From: Bombardia bombarda
Lineage: Eukaryota > Ascomycota > Sordariomycetes > Sordariales > Lasiosphaeriaceae
Direction: 5' to 3'
Assembly (NCBI GenBank): GCA_030512295.1
Contig: JAULSR010000001.1
Span: 744,001-808,000 of the forward strand
DNA length: 64,000 nucleotides
In this document: positions 1-13,442 of the stretch, in pieces
Layout: each line of letters begins with the position of its first letter
Numbering within the stretch: position 1 is the stretch's first letter
The notes under the pieces: model-generated
What the model was told of the DNA's origin: nothing
What the model saw: only the letters and a program-made list of their open reading frames with translations
Databases searched by the model: none
Translations under genes and position numbers: made by a program

Positions 1-380
1 CGCTGTTGTCCCTTCGTCTTGCTGCCCGCACGTCTCTTGAAAGAATCGCTTGTGCACCATCAACCCTATTGAGCGAGTGAGGGGGCGGTCCATCTACAAA
101 CAACACTCCAAGCGGCTCTGCCTCTCTCCACTTGTTACCCCAAACAAAAAGACCGTTGTCCAATACGACCGAGCGACTAGAATTAGTTACCTAACTGCCC
201 GCTCAGCGCTATCGGTTTCTTTGTTCACCTCGTTCCCAGTTGCCACACCTCTCGTCATATAGCTGCCAATGGGTTGAAAGAGGGGTTGTCTTTTCCACAA
301 CCTTTTCAGAGCAGATCTTGCATCTCGACAACATGCTCCGTCTGTGCTTCATCCTGGGCCTTCCGACATCGTAGGTAGAA
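1..380. other. Left-edge spacer, presumed promoter of the first transcription factor gene
   Basis: No convincing coding segment is seen. The stretch is pyrimidine-rich on the plus strand and lies directly upstream of the putative start codon at 381. It may be the promoter and 5' leader of that gene. The left end of the window cuts it, so its full extent is unknown. Confidence 0.5.
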
Positions 381-2897
381 ATGTTATTGTACACGCGGCG
401 GGCTCTTCCTAAAGAGCCTAAGAAGCGATCACGAGCTGGTGAGCACTTGCCTTCATATCAACTTCTTCCGCAGTCAAACTGGGGACTTGACTTGCTGACA
501 AATTCGTCCTATCTACTCATAGGCTGTACGCATTGGTATGTGATTCCTTGTACCCTAGATTTTACCCTATCTGCCTCTCTTTGAAGTCTTGCTAACTTGT
601 CGAGGAAGTAAGGAAAAGGTTCGTACGAGTTGAATCCAGGAGTCCCGAGAACCATAGATAGGCTATGGGGCCATAGGGTCAAATATGAAGAACGACACCT
701 GACCAACTTTTGTCGTGAAACAGAAGAAAAAATGTGACGAGGAACGGCCACAGTGTTCTCGTTGTGCTGAGCATGGTACCACATGTTCATATGAAATCGC
801 CAAACCACGGAAGCGGAGGAAACGTGCGTCGACATTGTCTCTCTCTACGGCCAGTGAGACTTCCAGAGATTATTTGTCTGCTCGAAGACTGTCTGAAGTC
901 AGCCACGATGGACACCACGCGAACCGGCCAGCAACACGGGACGGGGACTACGGCCATACTCCCCTTGGTGACTTCGACGATTTTGTTGCCATCAGCCCAA
1001 CAGATAGCATGTTCGGCGGTGCGTCTTTCACCAACTTTTCCCTCGATTTTGCCACGGGGCCGGAATCTGGGATCACCCCCTCGGGCTTTCTGATCGACCT
1101 ATACGAGGAGGAGGAAGAAGAGGCTAACGTCGTCGGGCCTCAAATCCACCACGAACCCGGGACTATTGCAATCGTATCACGCTCGGCAGCTCAGTATCCC
1201 GATTTGGCGATGATTGCGCCCTGTCCAGTGACATCTCCACTGATGGAATTCTACGCCCCTGTGTTTTCCGAGTTCTCAGAACGCCCAAACCGCCGAGCCC
1301 TCGTGGATCACTTCTGCAACGTTTTATCGCATCTGATTGTGTTTAGAGAAGAGTCTGGGAACCCATTTCAGCAGCTAGTATTGCCATTGACCCGGCAAAG
1401 CTCGCCCGTCATGAATGCAATCTATGCCCTCGCCAGTGCCCACTTAGAGTATAGGGGTATCAACAACATGGAAAAGTCATTGTACTTCCATAACCGAGCC
1501 ATCCAGGGGCTTGCACGACTGATCGAGCAAAACGACAAGACCAACAGAAACGAGATATTGGCGTCTATTATGCTTCTGGTCTACTATGAAGTCGTAAGTC
1601 ATGCGCTCCATATCGCCTGAGGACAGCTGAACTAAGACCCTGCAGCTTGTTCAAAGGGGACAGTCAAATATAGTCGATGGGCATCTTAAAGGAGCTCTCA
1701 CTGTAATGTGCACCCACCCAGAGCAGTCCGACCCCACTGGAACCTTTTTGGAACGAGTACGTGTGCCGGTTCCTTGGTTGTAGCATCAACATCCCCTTCC
1801 TATTATGATCTTGTGAGCTCACGCAATTTCAGGCGTTTCGCTTCTACGACGTGATAACAGCTCTCTCAAACGGAACCGCGCCGCTATCTGCAGCACCCGC
1901 CCCGGGCTGCCTTCTACCGCTCCCTCCCCTTGGTGCACTTGCTGCGTCACCATTGAGCAATGTGGACTCGCTTCTTGGCATGGCCACGACGCTGTGGCCC
2001 ATTATCCACCGACTATCTAGCATGCTATCTCTGAAGAGTGAGCTAGAGTCTGCAGTACAAGCAAATGCTATGTCTTCTAAGATTGCGGTTCTCCGCACTG
2101 AGTTTGAGTCAACGGCGGAAGCTATCGAGGCGGCTTTGACACAGTGGCGACCACACCTCCCGCCAAACTTTGTCCCAGACGAGGAGGAGATAAAGGATCC
2201 GACTTTTGACATCAACAAGGTCGCGGAGTTTAGCGACGACAGACAAAGCTCACGCGTGGAGGAGACAGCAGTCGACGAAATTAACCTGCCCAATAACCCT
2301 ATCACTAGTGTTGCTGCTCAGATGAGTCCCGCGGAAAGGGGTAGAATACACAGCATCCTACACAATGCGCTCGCCTATCGGCATTCGGCATTTGTCTACC
2401 TATACCGAACGATATACACCTACCCGAGGTCACACGATGTGGTCCAGGCGCACGTTCACCTAGCGCTGATGCATTGCGTCGCGACTGTCTGCCATGCGGG
2501 CCCCATGGGCGCGCTCCTCTGGCCGCTGTTTGTGGCGGCGTGTGAGGCGGTGGATCTGGAGGACAGGGGGCTTGCAAAACGAGCGTTCGATGCTATAAAG
2601 AAGCGCCAGGGCATGATGAATATTGAGCGCGCCTGGGACATTGTTCACGAGGTGTGGCGGCGGGCCGACTTGGCTGAGGGAAGTAGCGGGTTGGGATGCG
2701 TTGGGGACCGAGGACATGACGGGGGAGAGACAGATGGAGTTGTTTCAGGCAGAGGCATTAATGCCAATGGAAAGAGCAGCAGCAGTAAAAGCAGTCATAG
2801 TGTTTGTAATGATGATGGTAGCGCTGCTGTTGTCGTGCCTGCGGATATATGGAGGCAGGTTAGTCGGGATATGGGTGTGAACATTGTGTTTGGCTGA
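381..2897 (+). CDS. Zn2Cys6 fungal transcription factor, zinc-cluster 5' end apparently disrupted
   Basis: Probable nuclear DNA-binding regulator of the Zn(II)2Cys6 binuclear-cluster family; target genes unknown. Proposed exons are 381-438, 523-535, 724-1593, 1646-1756 and 1833-2897. Exon 1 ends in KRSRAG and exon 2 supplies GCTH plus two bases of a Cys codon, the usual start of a zinc cluster. Exon 3 carries KKKCDEERPQCSRC and the last Cys, followed by a basic KPRKRRKRA stretch. The later exons join cleanly in phase 0 and encode a helical regulatory region with an AFRFYDVITAL motif, resembling the fungal-specific factor domain. Exons 2 and 3 do not join in frame: exon 2 ends in phase 2, while the best acceptor (CAG before 724) opens phase 0. 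Bases 711-722 immediately upstream read C-R-E-T, which would complete the cluster if one G (723) were removed. The gene may be a recent pseudogene, use an unusual splice, or contain an assembly error. Confidence 0.7.
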
Positions 2898-5800
2898 AAC
2901 GGTTTCACAAAAAAGGGAGAGGGAAAGGTATCATTAGCGTTGATCAAAACGGTCGATCAAAGAATATCCAGAAAAGCCGAAATCAGAAAAACTTGTGTGG
3001 ACATTATTCCATTAGCAACAGACTGAATGATTCGTTATGCGTGCAGGTATACAGGTTCTAGACCAGGTACTTGACCTTGATTGTGAGTGAGGATTCGTTG
3101 ATGAAAGAAGTGATAACATGAAAAGGGGGGAAGGGGGTACAGCTGACTAAGTGAAGGAGCAAATTTGGAAATGCTCCCTGGTTACTCTGTTTACTCAATC
3201 TTTATGGTTCTTCCATGGCGAATGGCTAACCACAGTCAGGTTCTGTTACTGTAGGTGAGTAGGTAGTAAGGCAGGCCCTTTGGGACAAAGGTGTTATCTT
3301 TTCCTGTGAATAGTGTCATGATATGAGAGCCACAAGTATGTTTCCATAGGGGCTGTGAACAACGTCCTAGTGCATACGTCTCTTCAGAAGTCAAAAATAA
3401 AAGGGGAGAGGCAGAAACGGGGCGTTTGTGTGGATGACTCGCGGCGATTTTACCACCCAGCACTCAAACAAGGCCAGTTTCCTTTTATGTAGAAGGAAGG
3501 TAGCTGAGCAGTGACCTGGATCGTCGGGACAGTTCGGACTAGGCGATGCCAAGGCCAAGAAAGTCGAGAGAAGATGAGGTGAGATCGAGAGAGAAGGTGT
3601 TGGTCGAGACGGGATCAGGCGAGACGAGAACGGGAGGGATTCCGCGGTACATGCCCAGCTTGGTAGGTAAGTAGGAAGGTATGTAATGTAGTACATGCTT
3701 GGCTTTGGCTCCTTTCCCCAGGTATGAGATGGGATATACCCATGCTGTTGGGTACATATGCCCGTCCATCTCTTGGCTCAGACATTGGTTGGAGAGGATT
3801 GATCTGATAAACGGCTTGTGAGGTGAAGCGAGGTGAAAAGGAGGAGAAGAAAAGCGGCCCGGTAGTAGGTAGGTTCCCTTCCCATGCAGTATTGGTAGGT
3901 AAACATTCACATGCCTGCCTGCTTATTCTTATTTCTTTGTCGTATACGATACAATACTGGACAATTTCGTGCTACCCAACGTGGCTTTGATGATGGTGTG
4001 GCTTATTGAAACAGTTAGCCAGCCACTTGTGATTGCCATTCTATGACTCTTTTCCATTCTATGTTTCATTTGCTCCATCATCATCGTGACGCTGTTATAT
4101 TATGCTTTATTTGCTGTGTTGATGCTGTGGCAAAATGTAGTCATGTTTCACATGCCCGACTTTGGAGACACATCCGAGATCCGACCGTTTTTTTCTTTTT
4201 GTTTCTTTTTTTCTCCTTGATCTATTGAACCTTTCCCCGCCCTCCAGACGTTCCACGTGGCTGGGTGGGTTGGGGGCCCGGCTCGGTGAATGAGGTTGGA
4301 GAGCAAGAGATTCCCTCTCATACACTTATGTTGCGCTGGCTGTGGATAGATACCCTAGCTCGAGCATAGCCCTTAAGGCAGGTGCCGATTTGTCGCCTGG
4401 AGAGAAAATGGAAAAAGAAGAATAATGATTGGACGGTCATGGTGGTAAAATGCAGGCAGATGGGATCTGGGCTCGAGAATTCTCCTAACATAGCATTACA
4501 CAGCAGCAGCATGTGCTGTCTATGTAGGTACTCTATATGTGCATACCGAGTAGTAGGATACGATGGGGGAGCCCCAGCAGCCGTTTTTGTGGGGAGAAGG
4601 TCGGGGAATGGCCATGGTGGAGGGAGGGGGTGCCGATCCCTTATTTTGCTCGTTCCTGTTTTAGGCTATTACTGTCCCTCCTTTGGTGGTGGCGTGTGGT
4701 GGATGAGGGGGGTCTACTTGTGGTCTCGTGTGTTTGTTCAGAACAACTCTTTGAGACATACGGTTTGTCCAAAAAGCCCATCGCCTTCAAAATACTCCTC
4801 TCCAGGGCAAAGAATGGTCTCTTAGCAGGTCCATATACAGAAACATCTGGACCTCTTGCTAACGCGGCGGTGCCTGACCTGATAGCTTGGACCGCCGGAA
4901 GATCATGTGGATGAGGATGTCTGTGTGTGTTCGTGCGGTTGGTGTTTGTCGGCTGGCGTTTGGGGAAGTTCCTTCATAAGGCTCTTGCTCACTAGTTTGA
5001 TAGATCACCGCCATGTATCGGTGATCCTTCGGGCCTGTCTGTGTGTAGATGGTCTGGTAGACTGGCTGTCTGAACCTGAAGCGATGGCTCATTGGACCGA
5101 GAGGGTACCTTGCTGCATGAAGATTGCTGACTGCTGACCGAACGCGCCCCGATGCCAGCAACGGAAAGTACTTGAATGAGATTGACGAGCAAGAGACTGA
5201 TATCAATGTGTGCGCGCGGACGGCTTGTGGGGAGGGTGTGCTAGAGTGCGCCAGCGGCTGGCCACTCATATCTTTGTAGCGAGGTAGCTCGAATGTGGCT
5301 CGAGGGTGTTGGTAATGGTATAACAGACCAGACTGAAGTGCGCTATGCTCACTTGGGGTCAATTGTTCCGACAAGAGGGCTACCAGGAGCGTTGTTGTGG
5401 CTGCCGCCTCTCGGAGGGGCTAACTTGGTCGAATACTCTATTCCAAATGGATGGAATGCATCGTGTGCCTTGTATGTCTTTCCCTACATACAGACGAGCA
5501 GGGTCTATACCTCCCGGGGTTGGGGTTGCGTCTAATCCGTACCGTTCGTCTGGGGAAGGATCATGGAGAGGCTGGGCAAGCTGGGGTTAGATGGTCTGCC
5601 GTGTACGAATACGTACTCTGTTGTACGCATGAGGTAGGTAAGGTGTTCTATCTGTTGATAGTCGTGTACATCATATGGAGGGTGAGGTCTCGAAGGGAGA
5701 GGGGGGCTTTCCTTCCCAGGCGTTTCCCCGTCCTCTTCCCCTGGCCTGGCCTGGCTTATCAGTGCGAGCCAGATATCGGCCGTGGGGAGAGCAACACCTT

Positions 5801-8800
5801 TCCACGAGTTGTTTGGGGGGCGGAATAAATTCAGACGAGATAAGGTGGCCTTGGTCCCGGTCCTGATCCTGGCCCTGGTCCCGGTTCTCGTCTTGGTCCG
5901 GGGAATGTGAATGAGATAATGGGGGAGTCAGAGGAGTAGGACGACGGTGGGCGGGCGCGCCGTTCACCACTGCCTATGCAATTGACATGGCGCAAGAGAT
6001 GCATCCTTGGCAGGCTGCTTGATGTCAAGCTGCGCAACATGGAACCGACTTCGATTGAGACAGTCCATGGAGACATTGCCCGAAGATGCCTAGTGGGAGT
6101 CAGAGTACCACTGCGGCAGACGTCGTGTGCATCGAATGTGCGGCGGGCGGCTTGTTGGAGCTAAGGTAGTTGGAGCAAGAGCAAAACGACCTACCACGGG
6201 AGACGAATTGGAAGGAAGGAGCAATATTGATTGAATGAGCGAGTGCCCAGCGAGGACCTGCCTGACCTGAGCTCCGAGACCTAAGGAAGGAGCGAGCTTG
6301 TCATACGTCGATACTTACTGCCCGGCTGGCTGCCTTGACTGCCCATTGTAAATCCGGGGTTGGGCCGGCACGTACGAATCTTGCGGAGCATATCACGCTA
6401 TTTAGACTGGCTTAAGGAAGGAACGAAACCCGTCAGAGTCGCAATCAAGACATCTCTGTAGTACGTAAGGTACCTACCTGTACCTGTCTACCGTATGTAC
6501 ATGAATGGCATGCTTTGTGCCTTACCCACCCCAGGTATTTCGGATACACAGCTCTTCTCTGCAGGCATAACATGTACTGATTACTGCATCATGCAGGTGC
6601 CGCCAGCGACAGCAACCCCAAACAGCATCGTCCCCAATTATTAATCCATCGATCCATGCTAAGGCATGTAGTGTACCTAGATAGACAGCAGCAGCAGCAG
6701 AAAGCCGTTCAGGGTCTCCTGGAACTAGATGCTAGAAAGATGCTGGAAAGATGCTAGAAAGATCAGATACTCCATGACACGGAGATGGGAATCTTCTTGT
6801 CTTGGTACCAAGATACTTGACGGCAAGGTGGTTGGTAAGAGGGTGAGAAAGAGGGGTGGTGGAGCATAAGTACCTAGGTACGTACCCCCATTGTCCTGCG
6901 TCTGTGGGGAGAGCTGGACCGAGACCGTTGGAGGTGACTTTCTGGCGAAACAGGCGGAAAGAGCCTGTACCTCAGACCCACCTACCCCAACGGGCGGTTT
7001 GATTGCTGTGAGGAGGACGATAACTGGTCCCAACGGAAGGTGCGGGCGGTCCTGGGGAAGCTGTGATTCTCCCTTTTTTTTCCCTGGTCGGAGATAAGAT
7101 TCCAGAGATATCCGGACGAGCACGAAGTTCGTAGGCTTAAAAATGGTAAAATACACAGTATTGTGTGGGCATCCGTGATAATTCGCTTGCCCAGAAACAT
7201 CAATGGGAAGCTCGTGGACACAAGTTCACGGGCAATGGGCTGGCACTTGTTTAGTTATCATGGCGCGCTGCAATAATTGCCCACGATGGCGACGCCCGTC
7301 TTTCACACATGCACACCACACAACCCCCCCGCATCCCCAATCAAAGAAGACATGCTAAGTAGGTAATATCGCTCCGACCCACCTTATGATGGGCACCCCC
7401 ATACAGCGAGTAGAGCTGTGCTGTACGAAGTACAGCCGGCGAGCAAAAAAAAAATCCGACACGAAGGGCGGGCAGTAGGGAGGGGTAAAGAGAAAAATGG
7501 CCAGCCATCGTGAGATTTCCGAGCTGGCGCCCAGCCTGAGGTGGCGGACTGTCGGGTCGGGTCGGTTTGCCCCTGGTCCCTGCTCCTTCCCTGCTCTGCT
7601 TCTACTGTCGACTCCCCTGCTCGCTCCTTCCATGCCCCCCAACCCACCCATCCCCGATAGCTGAAGCTCCCAGTTACGGCTCCCCCAGAGCTTTTCGAGT
7701 CTTTTGCGATTTGCTCGCCCACCCCAATCGATTCACGACAACAGGTCGCATCGTACGTACTATGTAATTAAGGCAGAGAAGCATCACGACCAGCTACCAC
7801 AACACCTCCGGGACGTCCCTCACATTTCCCCGTCACGCCCGTGCCTTCCGTTGCGCACTTGGGCTTGCTGCTGCTCACTTACTGCTTTGCCCTGCATCCC
7901 TGCCGTCGAGCCCGTCTTCTACCATCCGAGAGACCCCCTCTTTGCTTTGCCTGTGCACTCTCTCCACGCAACCACGGTCCCTCCATTCCCTCTAGACGCC
8001 TACTGCAGATCGTCGCTTTTCAGACAAACCACCCTATCGACCCATCTCCTGCCCGTTTTTGCTAGCATCCTTTGAGTCTTTAGGTACTTTATACAACAAA
8101 GACACACGCGCATTCAAGACACCCACGCACAGTAATAGAGGTACCTCCTACCTTAGGCTTCCTTACCAGACCTGCACTCGGTCACTTCTGCACATCACAT
8201 CGCACGTCGTGCGCACCAGCCTGCACTCGCGCCCGCACACAGCGCACCAGCAGCAGCAGGGCAGCCAGCAAACGGCTGCTCGGCCGATTCCGCAAAGTCT
8301 CAGCTTCCCCAGCCTGGAGCTGAAATCTCGGTCGCAAATCTACAATTCCTCTCTACTTTGTACATCCTTACCTCCCTACCTTACCTCCCTACCTTACCCA
8401 CCTTTAGCTGCCAGAGGAGCCCACCATCTCGGCTGCTGTTCCTGCTTCCATCTTACCTACATCGCTTCCAGTTCTTGGCCGCCGCTCCGAGTTGTCTGAC
8501 CTTATCTACACCTTTCTGCCGAAAAGTGAAAATGACTTGCCCCAACAAGTCTCTCTGTCTGTCACCCACGTTATGATCATGCTATCCCGCGCCTAGGTGT
8601 TGACCGCCCTCGATCCTCCTCTCCACCGTAGAGCGGAGACCAGACCTTGAGAAAGCTGAATCCGCTGTCAAGAACTCGGGGCGAGCCAACTATCTCGACA
8701 ACGGCCCTCCCTGGTGCTGCATCTCGTCGTCGAGCTGATCCCGGCCTGTCGACCTCTTTCGTACCCAGCCTACCTCCTGTTACTCATACCGCCTTTCTAC

Positions 8801-8883
8801 TCCCCCACCATCGAAGTTGCCCGTCTGTGACAGAGCCCAGCCCATAATCAGGTTCACGGCAAGCCATGATGGTTTTGCTATGA
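2898..8883. other. 6-kb spacer and long pyrimidine-rich 5' leader
   Basis: No convincing protein gene was found on either strand. The first few hundred bases are probably the 3' untranslated region of the upstream factor. The rest has scattered TACCTACC/GGTAGGTA motifs, a short CAG run near 6687-6701, and an 11-12-base tandem repeat (AGATGCTAGAA units) at 6727-6759. From about 7560 to 8880 the plus strand is strongly C+T-rich with many short open frames, as expected for the promoter and transcribed leader of the regulator starting at 8884. Confidence 0.5.
6727..6759. repeat. Short tandem repeat, AGATGCTAGAA units
   Basis: Three near-identical 11-base units in direct tandem, in the spacer before the second transcription factor gene. 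No function is implied. Confidence 0.6.
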
Positions 8884-11800
8884 ATGTCTGCACCCGCAAT
8901 GACCTCTCTGATTAACGGAACTCTGCCGCCGCCCAAGCAAATACGATTTGTTAACAACCAAGGCCAGCCGCCGTCAAAGAGACGGAGAATCAACGCAGCG
9001 TATGTTGTTCCCCATCTCTTCTTGTCATCTCTCTTGATGTTGTGGTTCTCCAATGCGCCATCCTGTGGCATGGTTGTGGTGGGCGCACAGGGGAGGGGGA
9101 GATAGAGGAGGAGCGGGAGTCAGTTGAAGCTGATGTTTTACGCGCGATTCATTTTGCGCGGCTACTGCACATGACGCTCAAGATAGCCATCATTTCTAAA
9201 CAACCATTACAGATGCTTGACGTGCCGCAGGCGAAAAACGCGCTGTGCTGGTGAGAAGCCGACATGCTCAACATGCACAAAAAATGGACACCCTTGTCTT
9301 GGGTACACGGACATTGGCGAAAGGAAGAAGGAGGATAGGAGTGGATCGCTTGCACCGAGAGGCGACCACGGAGACAACAATGAGCTCAGCAACGAGCCCG
9401 AGGACGAGTATATGGAGGAGGAGGAAGATGAACGCCCCCATTGGAAGAGCAAGCCGGTCGCGCCAACAATAGCTGCCTTTGCGGACGGTGATGCAACGCC
9501 ACGGCGCGACTCAGATTCGAGTCTTACGGCCTCTGGCCGATCTCGGGGACAGAGCAACGACTGGGACCGAGACCACGACAACAAGTCGCAAAGCTCAGGG
9601 AAGACGGTGAGGCGACCGGCTCTTGGGCAGACAGCCTCTTTCTCGGAGGATGGTCGGAGTTCGAATACTCGCTCGCCCGTGCAACCCCATACTGAGCGCT
9701 ACCGGATGCCCTATTTTCGGTATTTTGGGCCCACAGCCATCGTCCCAGGCTACAAGCAAATGGTGGTCAATGTATCGGTACACCGCGATCGCGACAGGCG
9801 CAGGAGCCGCGGGGGCTCATTCTCGGCCACGTCGCCAGGATCCTTGTTTGGTTATGGCTCTGCACACACTCATGCGGCACACGCCGAAACCATCTTGGAG
9901 AGCCTGGAGGAGATGCCTGCCTATGACATGAACGATGCGGCTCCAGTCCATTCCTTGATCATCAGTCTCATCAAGACCTTCTTCCTCCACCTAGGCTGTA
10001 ATTACCCATTTCTGCGCGAACAGAGGTTCCTGCGAATGGTCAGGGAGAAGAGGGTTGAGCCAATCCTAGTCGACTCTATGTGCGCACTGGCTGCCCGGTT
10101 TTCCGACTTGGCCATCTTTTCCAACGAGCAAGATGACAGAACCACCCGATCCGAGTACGGGCATGTCTTTGCTCAGCGAGCAAAGGCTGCGACCGTCGAT
10201 ACATTCCCGTGTCCCTCAGTTGCTGCCGTTCAGGCCTGTCTGTTGATGGCATATGAAGGGTTTGGCGCAAACCAGGATAGCGCACTTTGGATGTACCTTG
10301 GTCTTGCTATCCGGATGGCGGTTGACCTCGGGCTTCAGAAGATGGTCGGCATCAGGTATCAAGGGGAAAGGGCCCCCTGGTACACAAGAACCTGGAGCCC
10401 CAAAGGCAGCGACGATATGGATTCGTCTGAAGCCAAACAGAGCGACGAGGACAATATCGACGACGAGGACAATATCGACGACGAGAATGAGGAGGAGGAG
10501 GTTGAGCAAGAGCGCACGGATACATTCTGGGCCGTGTTTGTTCTGGACCGAGTGATATCGTCAGGCACTGGCAGGCCCGTAACCTTTCGGGATGACGACT
10601 TTGAGCTAGCCCTTCCACAACAGATCGTTGACCCGGTCTCGGGCTGGCCCGCGCCGTTCCCGGCCTTCATTCAGATAATCCACCTCTATGGACGAGTCTC
10701 CGACGTCCTCAACAACATCAGGAACGCAGATGATCTCACCGAGGAGAAGATAGTGAAGCTTACCCAAATGGAGATTGATCTGACCAAGATCTACCAAAAG
10801 CAAGATCCTCGGCTGCACTTCAATGCCTGCAACTTTCAGTACTACGTCAAGGCTGGTCAAGGCACCACGTTTATACTGTTGCACTTCTGGTTCCATGCTC
10901 TGATTATTGTGCTGCATCGGCCCACACTCCTCACGCCGTTTGGTAACCTGAGCCGCAGACAGCTGCTTCCCAAAAGCCGCGAATTATCCATGTCAAGTGC
11001 CAAAACAATCGCCGATATTCTCGCTTTTGCCGAGTTGATTGATCCAAAGAGTTTCATTGGCAATCCCTTCACTTCACAGCCCATGTACATTGCGGCCTGC
11101 GCCTTTTTGATGGAGTCAGTCGCGAACGCCTCGGGCCCTCCCTCGCGAGAATCATCACCGCCTCTTGAGCCAGAAGGTGAAGGGCCTAGAGCGCATGGTG
11201 GAAAGTCAGATTCGACCAACGACACAAAGTCGGCAAAACATTCGTTACTCGCATCCGCTGCCAACCAGAACTACCAACGTTGTTACAAGTCATTGCAGCA
11301 ACTGCAGCAGTATTGGGGAGGCGTCGGATACATACTGACCGCCTTGGATCAAAAATCCAAAGGCATATGGGACTGTGAGACATTTACGAATGAAGAGTAC
11401 GAGAGTGCCAGATTGCCACGCCGGAACTCTTTCAGCCGCTACGAGCAGTTTCAAACTCGATTTGAGAACCCTGCGTCGCCTAACGCTCCGCCGATTGCAT
11501 GGTCGCTGACGGGAACAACCAATTCACCCAGCTCTAGCCTGACCTTGCTATACCAGAATAACTCCTCAGCGCCACTGATAATCCCTCCACATCTTCCTCC
11601 ACCGCCACCATCGGTCCCGGTGTCTGCTGCCACACCGCCGGGAAACATGGTTTACGACCCCATCCGCCAGAGCCTCCCCGAAACACCTTCCATGTTTCTT
11701 CCAGCATATCCACAAGCCAATGTTTCAGCTGTGCGTTATCAAATCCATCCCTCCAACAAGACCAGCCGACCGCCAACGTCATCAGCTGGCGGGCCGCCTG

Positions 11801-12324
11801 GAAAATCGCTACTCAAATATGAAACATTACCTCACGATGATATGGAGCCAAACAGCCCTGCCAATGATTCCAAGCTGCACATTCTTGCTGGGATGTCGCA
11901 GGCCAGCCATGGATATACTCCAGCGTCTCAACACTCCTCTGCCTATGAGTCTTCTATAGGACATTCTGGCTCGCCCGCTAGCACCACCATGACAGACTTA
12001 GGGGTGGGCCAACACGGCCACCATCAACAGCAGCAGGGAAACCATAATAACCACGCTAACGGGATCAATCACCATAACGGCAATGGAAACGGCAGCTACC
12101 AGAATGACTTTGTACACAGCGGTCTAGTGTCGGGGTCGTACTCGTATCTGGGCATGAATCCAATCAACGAGATTATCACGTTTGATGTCAACCGGGAGAT
12201 TGACTTCGACTCGTTGGGGCTGCCGAATGAGATGATGCCACCGTGGCTGGAGATTCTGCCTTCGGACGTGCTAGGCTTGTTTGAGGGTGGCATAACGGGC
12301 TCGAACCAAGGCAACGTGGGTTGA
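8884..12324 (+). CDS. Zn2Cys6 transcription factor with fungal-specific factor domain
   Basis: Predicted nuclear zinc-cluster regulator of about 1075 residues; target genes unknown. Exon 1 is 8884-8999 and exon 2 is 9213-12324. The intron has a GTATGT donor and TTACAG acceptor and restores Ala39-Cys40. The cluster Cys40-x2-Cys43-x6-Cys50-x6-Cys57-x2-Cys60-x6-Cys67 is complete, with CRRRKTRC basic spacing, and is preceded by SKRRR. An acidic and Ser-rich linker follows. A helical fungal_trans-type middle region starts near residue 280 (HSLIISLIKTFFLHLGCNYP). It is interrupted by an acidic insert around residue 445, where a DNID-type unit is repeated (10440-10490). The C-terminal third is rich in Pro, Ser, Gln, His and Asn. 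A conserved-looking hydrophobic/acidic tail (REIDFDSLGLP, PPWLEILPSDVLGLF) follows and could be an activation domain. ATG 8884 is chosen because it opens the frame that splices into the cluster. It resembles conserved ascomycete regulators, but I cannot name an orthologue. Confidence 0.88.
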
Positions 12325-13400
12325 GATTCGGAATGTGGGGTAGAAGGAGGGAGGGAGGGCTGAAGGAGGGCGCTTTGTTCTTCGGATATACTATTCTTTT
12401 TTTGGATATAACAGCTTTTTTTTGGTTTTCTGCATCGTCCCCGAAACCTTCCTTCCTCTTCCACTCTTGGCAATTATTCTGATTACATATGTCATGTTTG
12501 CGCTGGCCATCACCCCCTTTCTAGTCACTATTTATCACGCTATTCATGTGTGCGTGTCTGTGTGAAAGAGATAGAAGGACATACGACGTCGATGATGACA
12601 TGAATGATTTGCATTTTTGGCGCGCCGACGAATTTTATGCGCTTCTATTCTTGCTGGTATCTGTTCTTTCTTTCTTTACGAACCAAACATGTACGCGCGC
12701 ACATACACCCGTGCCAGGGCTTTTGTCGCGAGGCTACGTGGCTCGGGATTTCTTTCCCCTTTTTATCTTGTCTTCCATTCCAGTGCATTGTTATCATTAT
12801 TCTACTTGATTGACATTTTTCACGTGTTGGGTTGGTTGGTTGGGTTGGGGGGTGATTGGGTTAGGGGTTACATTGACGTGGGGGAAGGATGATGGGATGG
12901 GAAAGGATGGGCGATTATGGGCGAGAGGGGTCAGTTAGTACATTAGGCGCATCAATTATTCTGGTTCCAGGCTCAGGCGGGAAGGGGACGATTAGGAGGA
13001 AGGGTTTTTTTGTTTTGTCTGCTATTGCTTTTGGTGGGGGCGTTTTTCAACAGGCGGGAGGATGGCGATGGCGGTTTATTGCGGTTTTTGCTTTCTTGTT
13101 TTGTTCTCATTTGAAAAGAGAAAGACGGAGGGGAGGTTGACTGAAGGGTGGTTGACGTTGATGAAGCATTATCAGGGTCCGAGCCAGAGTGACAGACAGT
13201 GAAATGCGTTGTTGTTCTTATTGTGTTGGGGAGCAAGTGAAGAGATTGATTGCGTTGGTTGAAAGGAACATTTATGAAATGATGGAATTTGAAGAAGAAT
13301 TGGATCGTGAGCAAACGAGCTTTGATTATGTGGTACATGCATGCATGGATAGGAGATACAATACATACAACAGACAGACATACAGACAGACAGAGACACA

Positions 13401-13442
13401 GAAAAGAAAAAGAGAAAGAAAAAGAGAAAGAAAAAGAGAAAA
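13401..13442. repeat. AGAAAGAAAAAG purine microsatellite
   Basis: Purine-only tandem tract with an approximately 12-base period, in the spacer upstream of arg8. Confidence 0.7.

Noticed and set aside
7560..8499. Several overlapping open frames in the pyrimidine-rich leader before 8884
   Set aside because: Translations are Pro/Ser/Leu/His-rich, as expected from C+T-rich untranslated sequence, with no domains.
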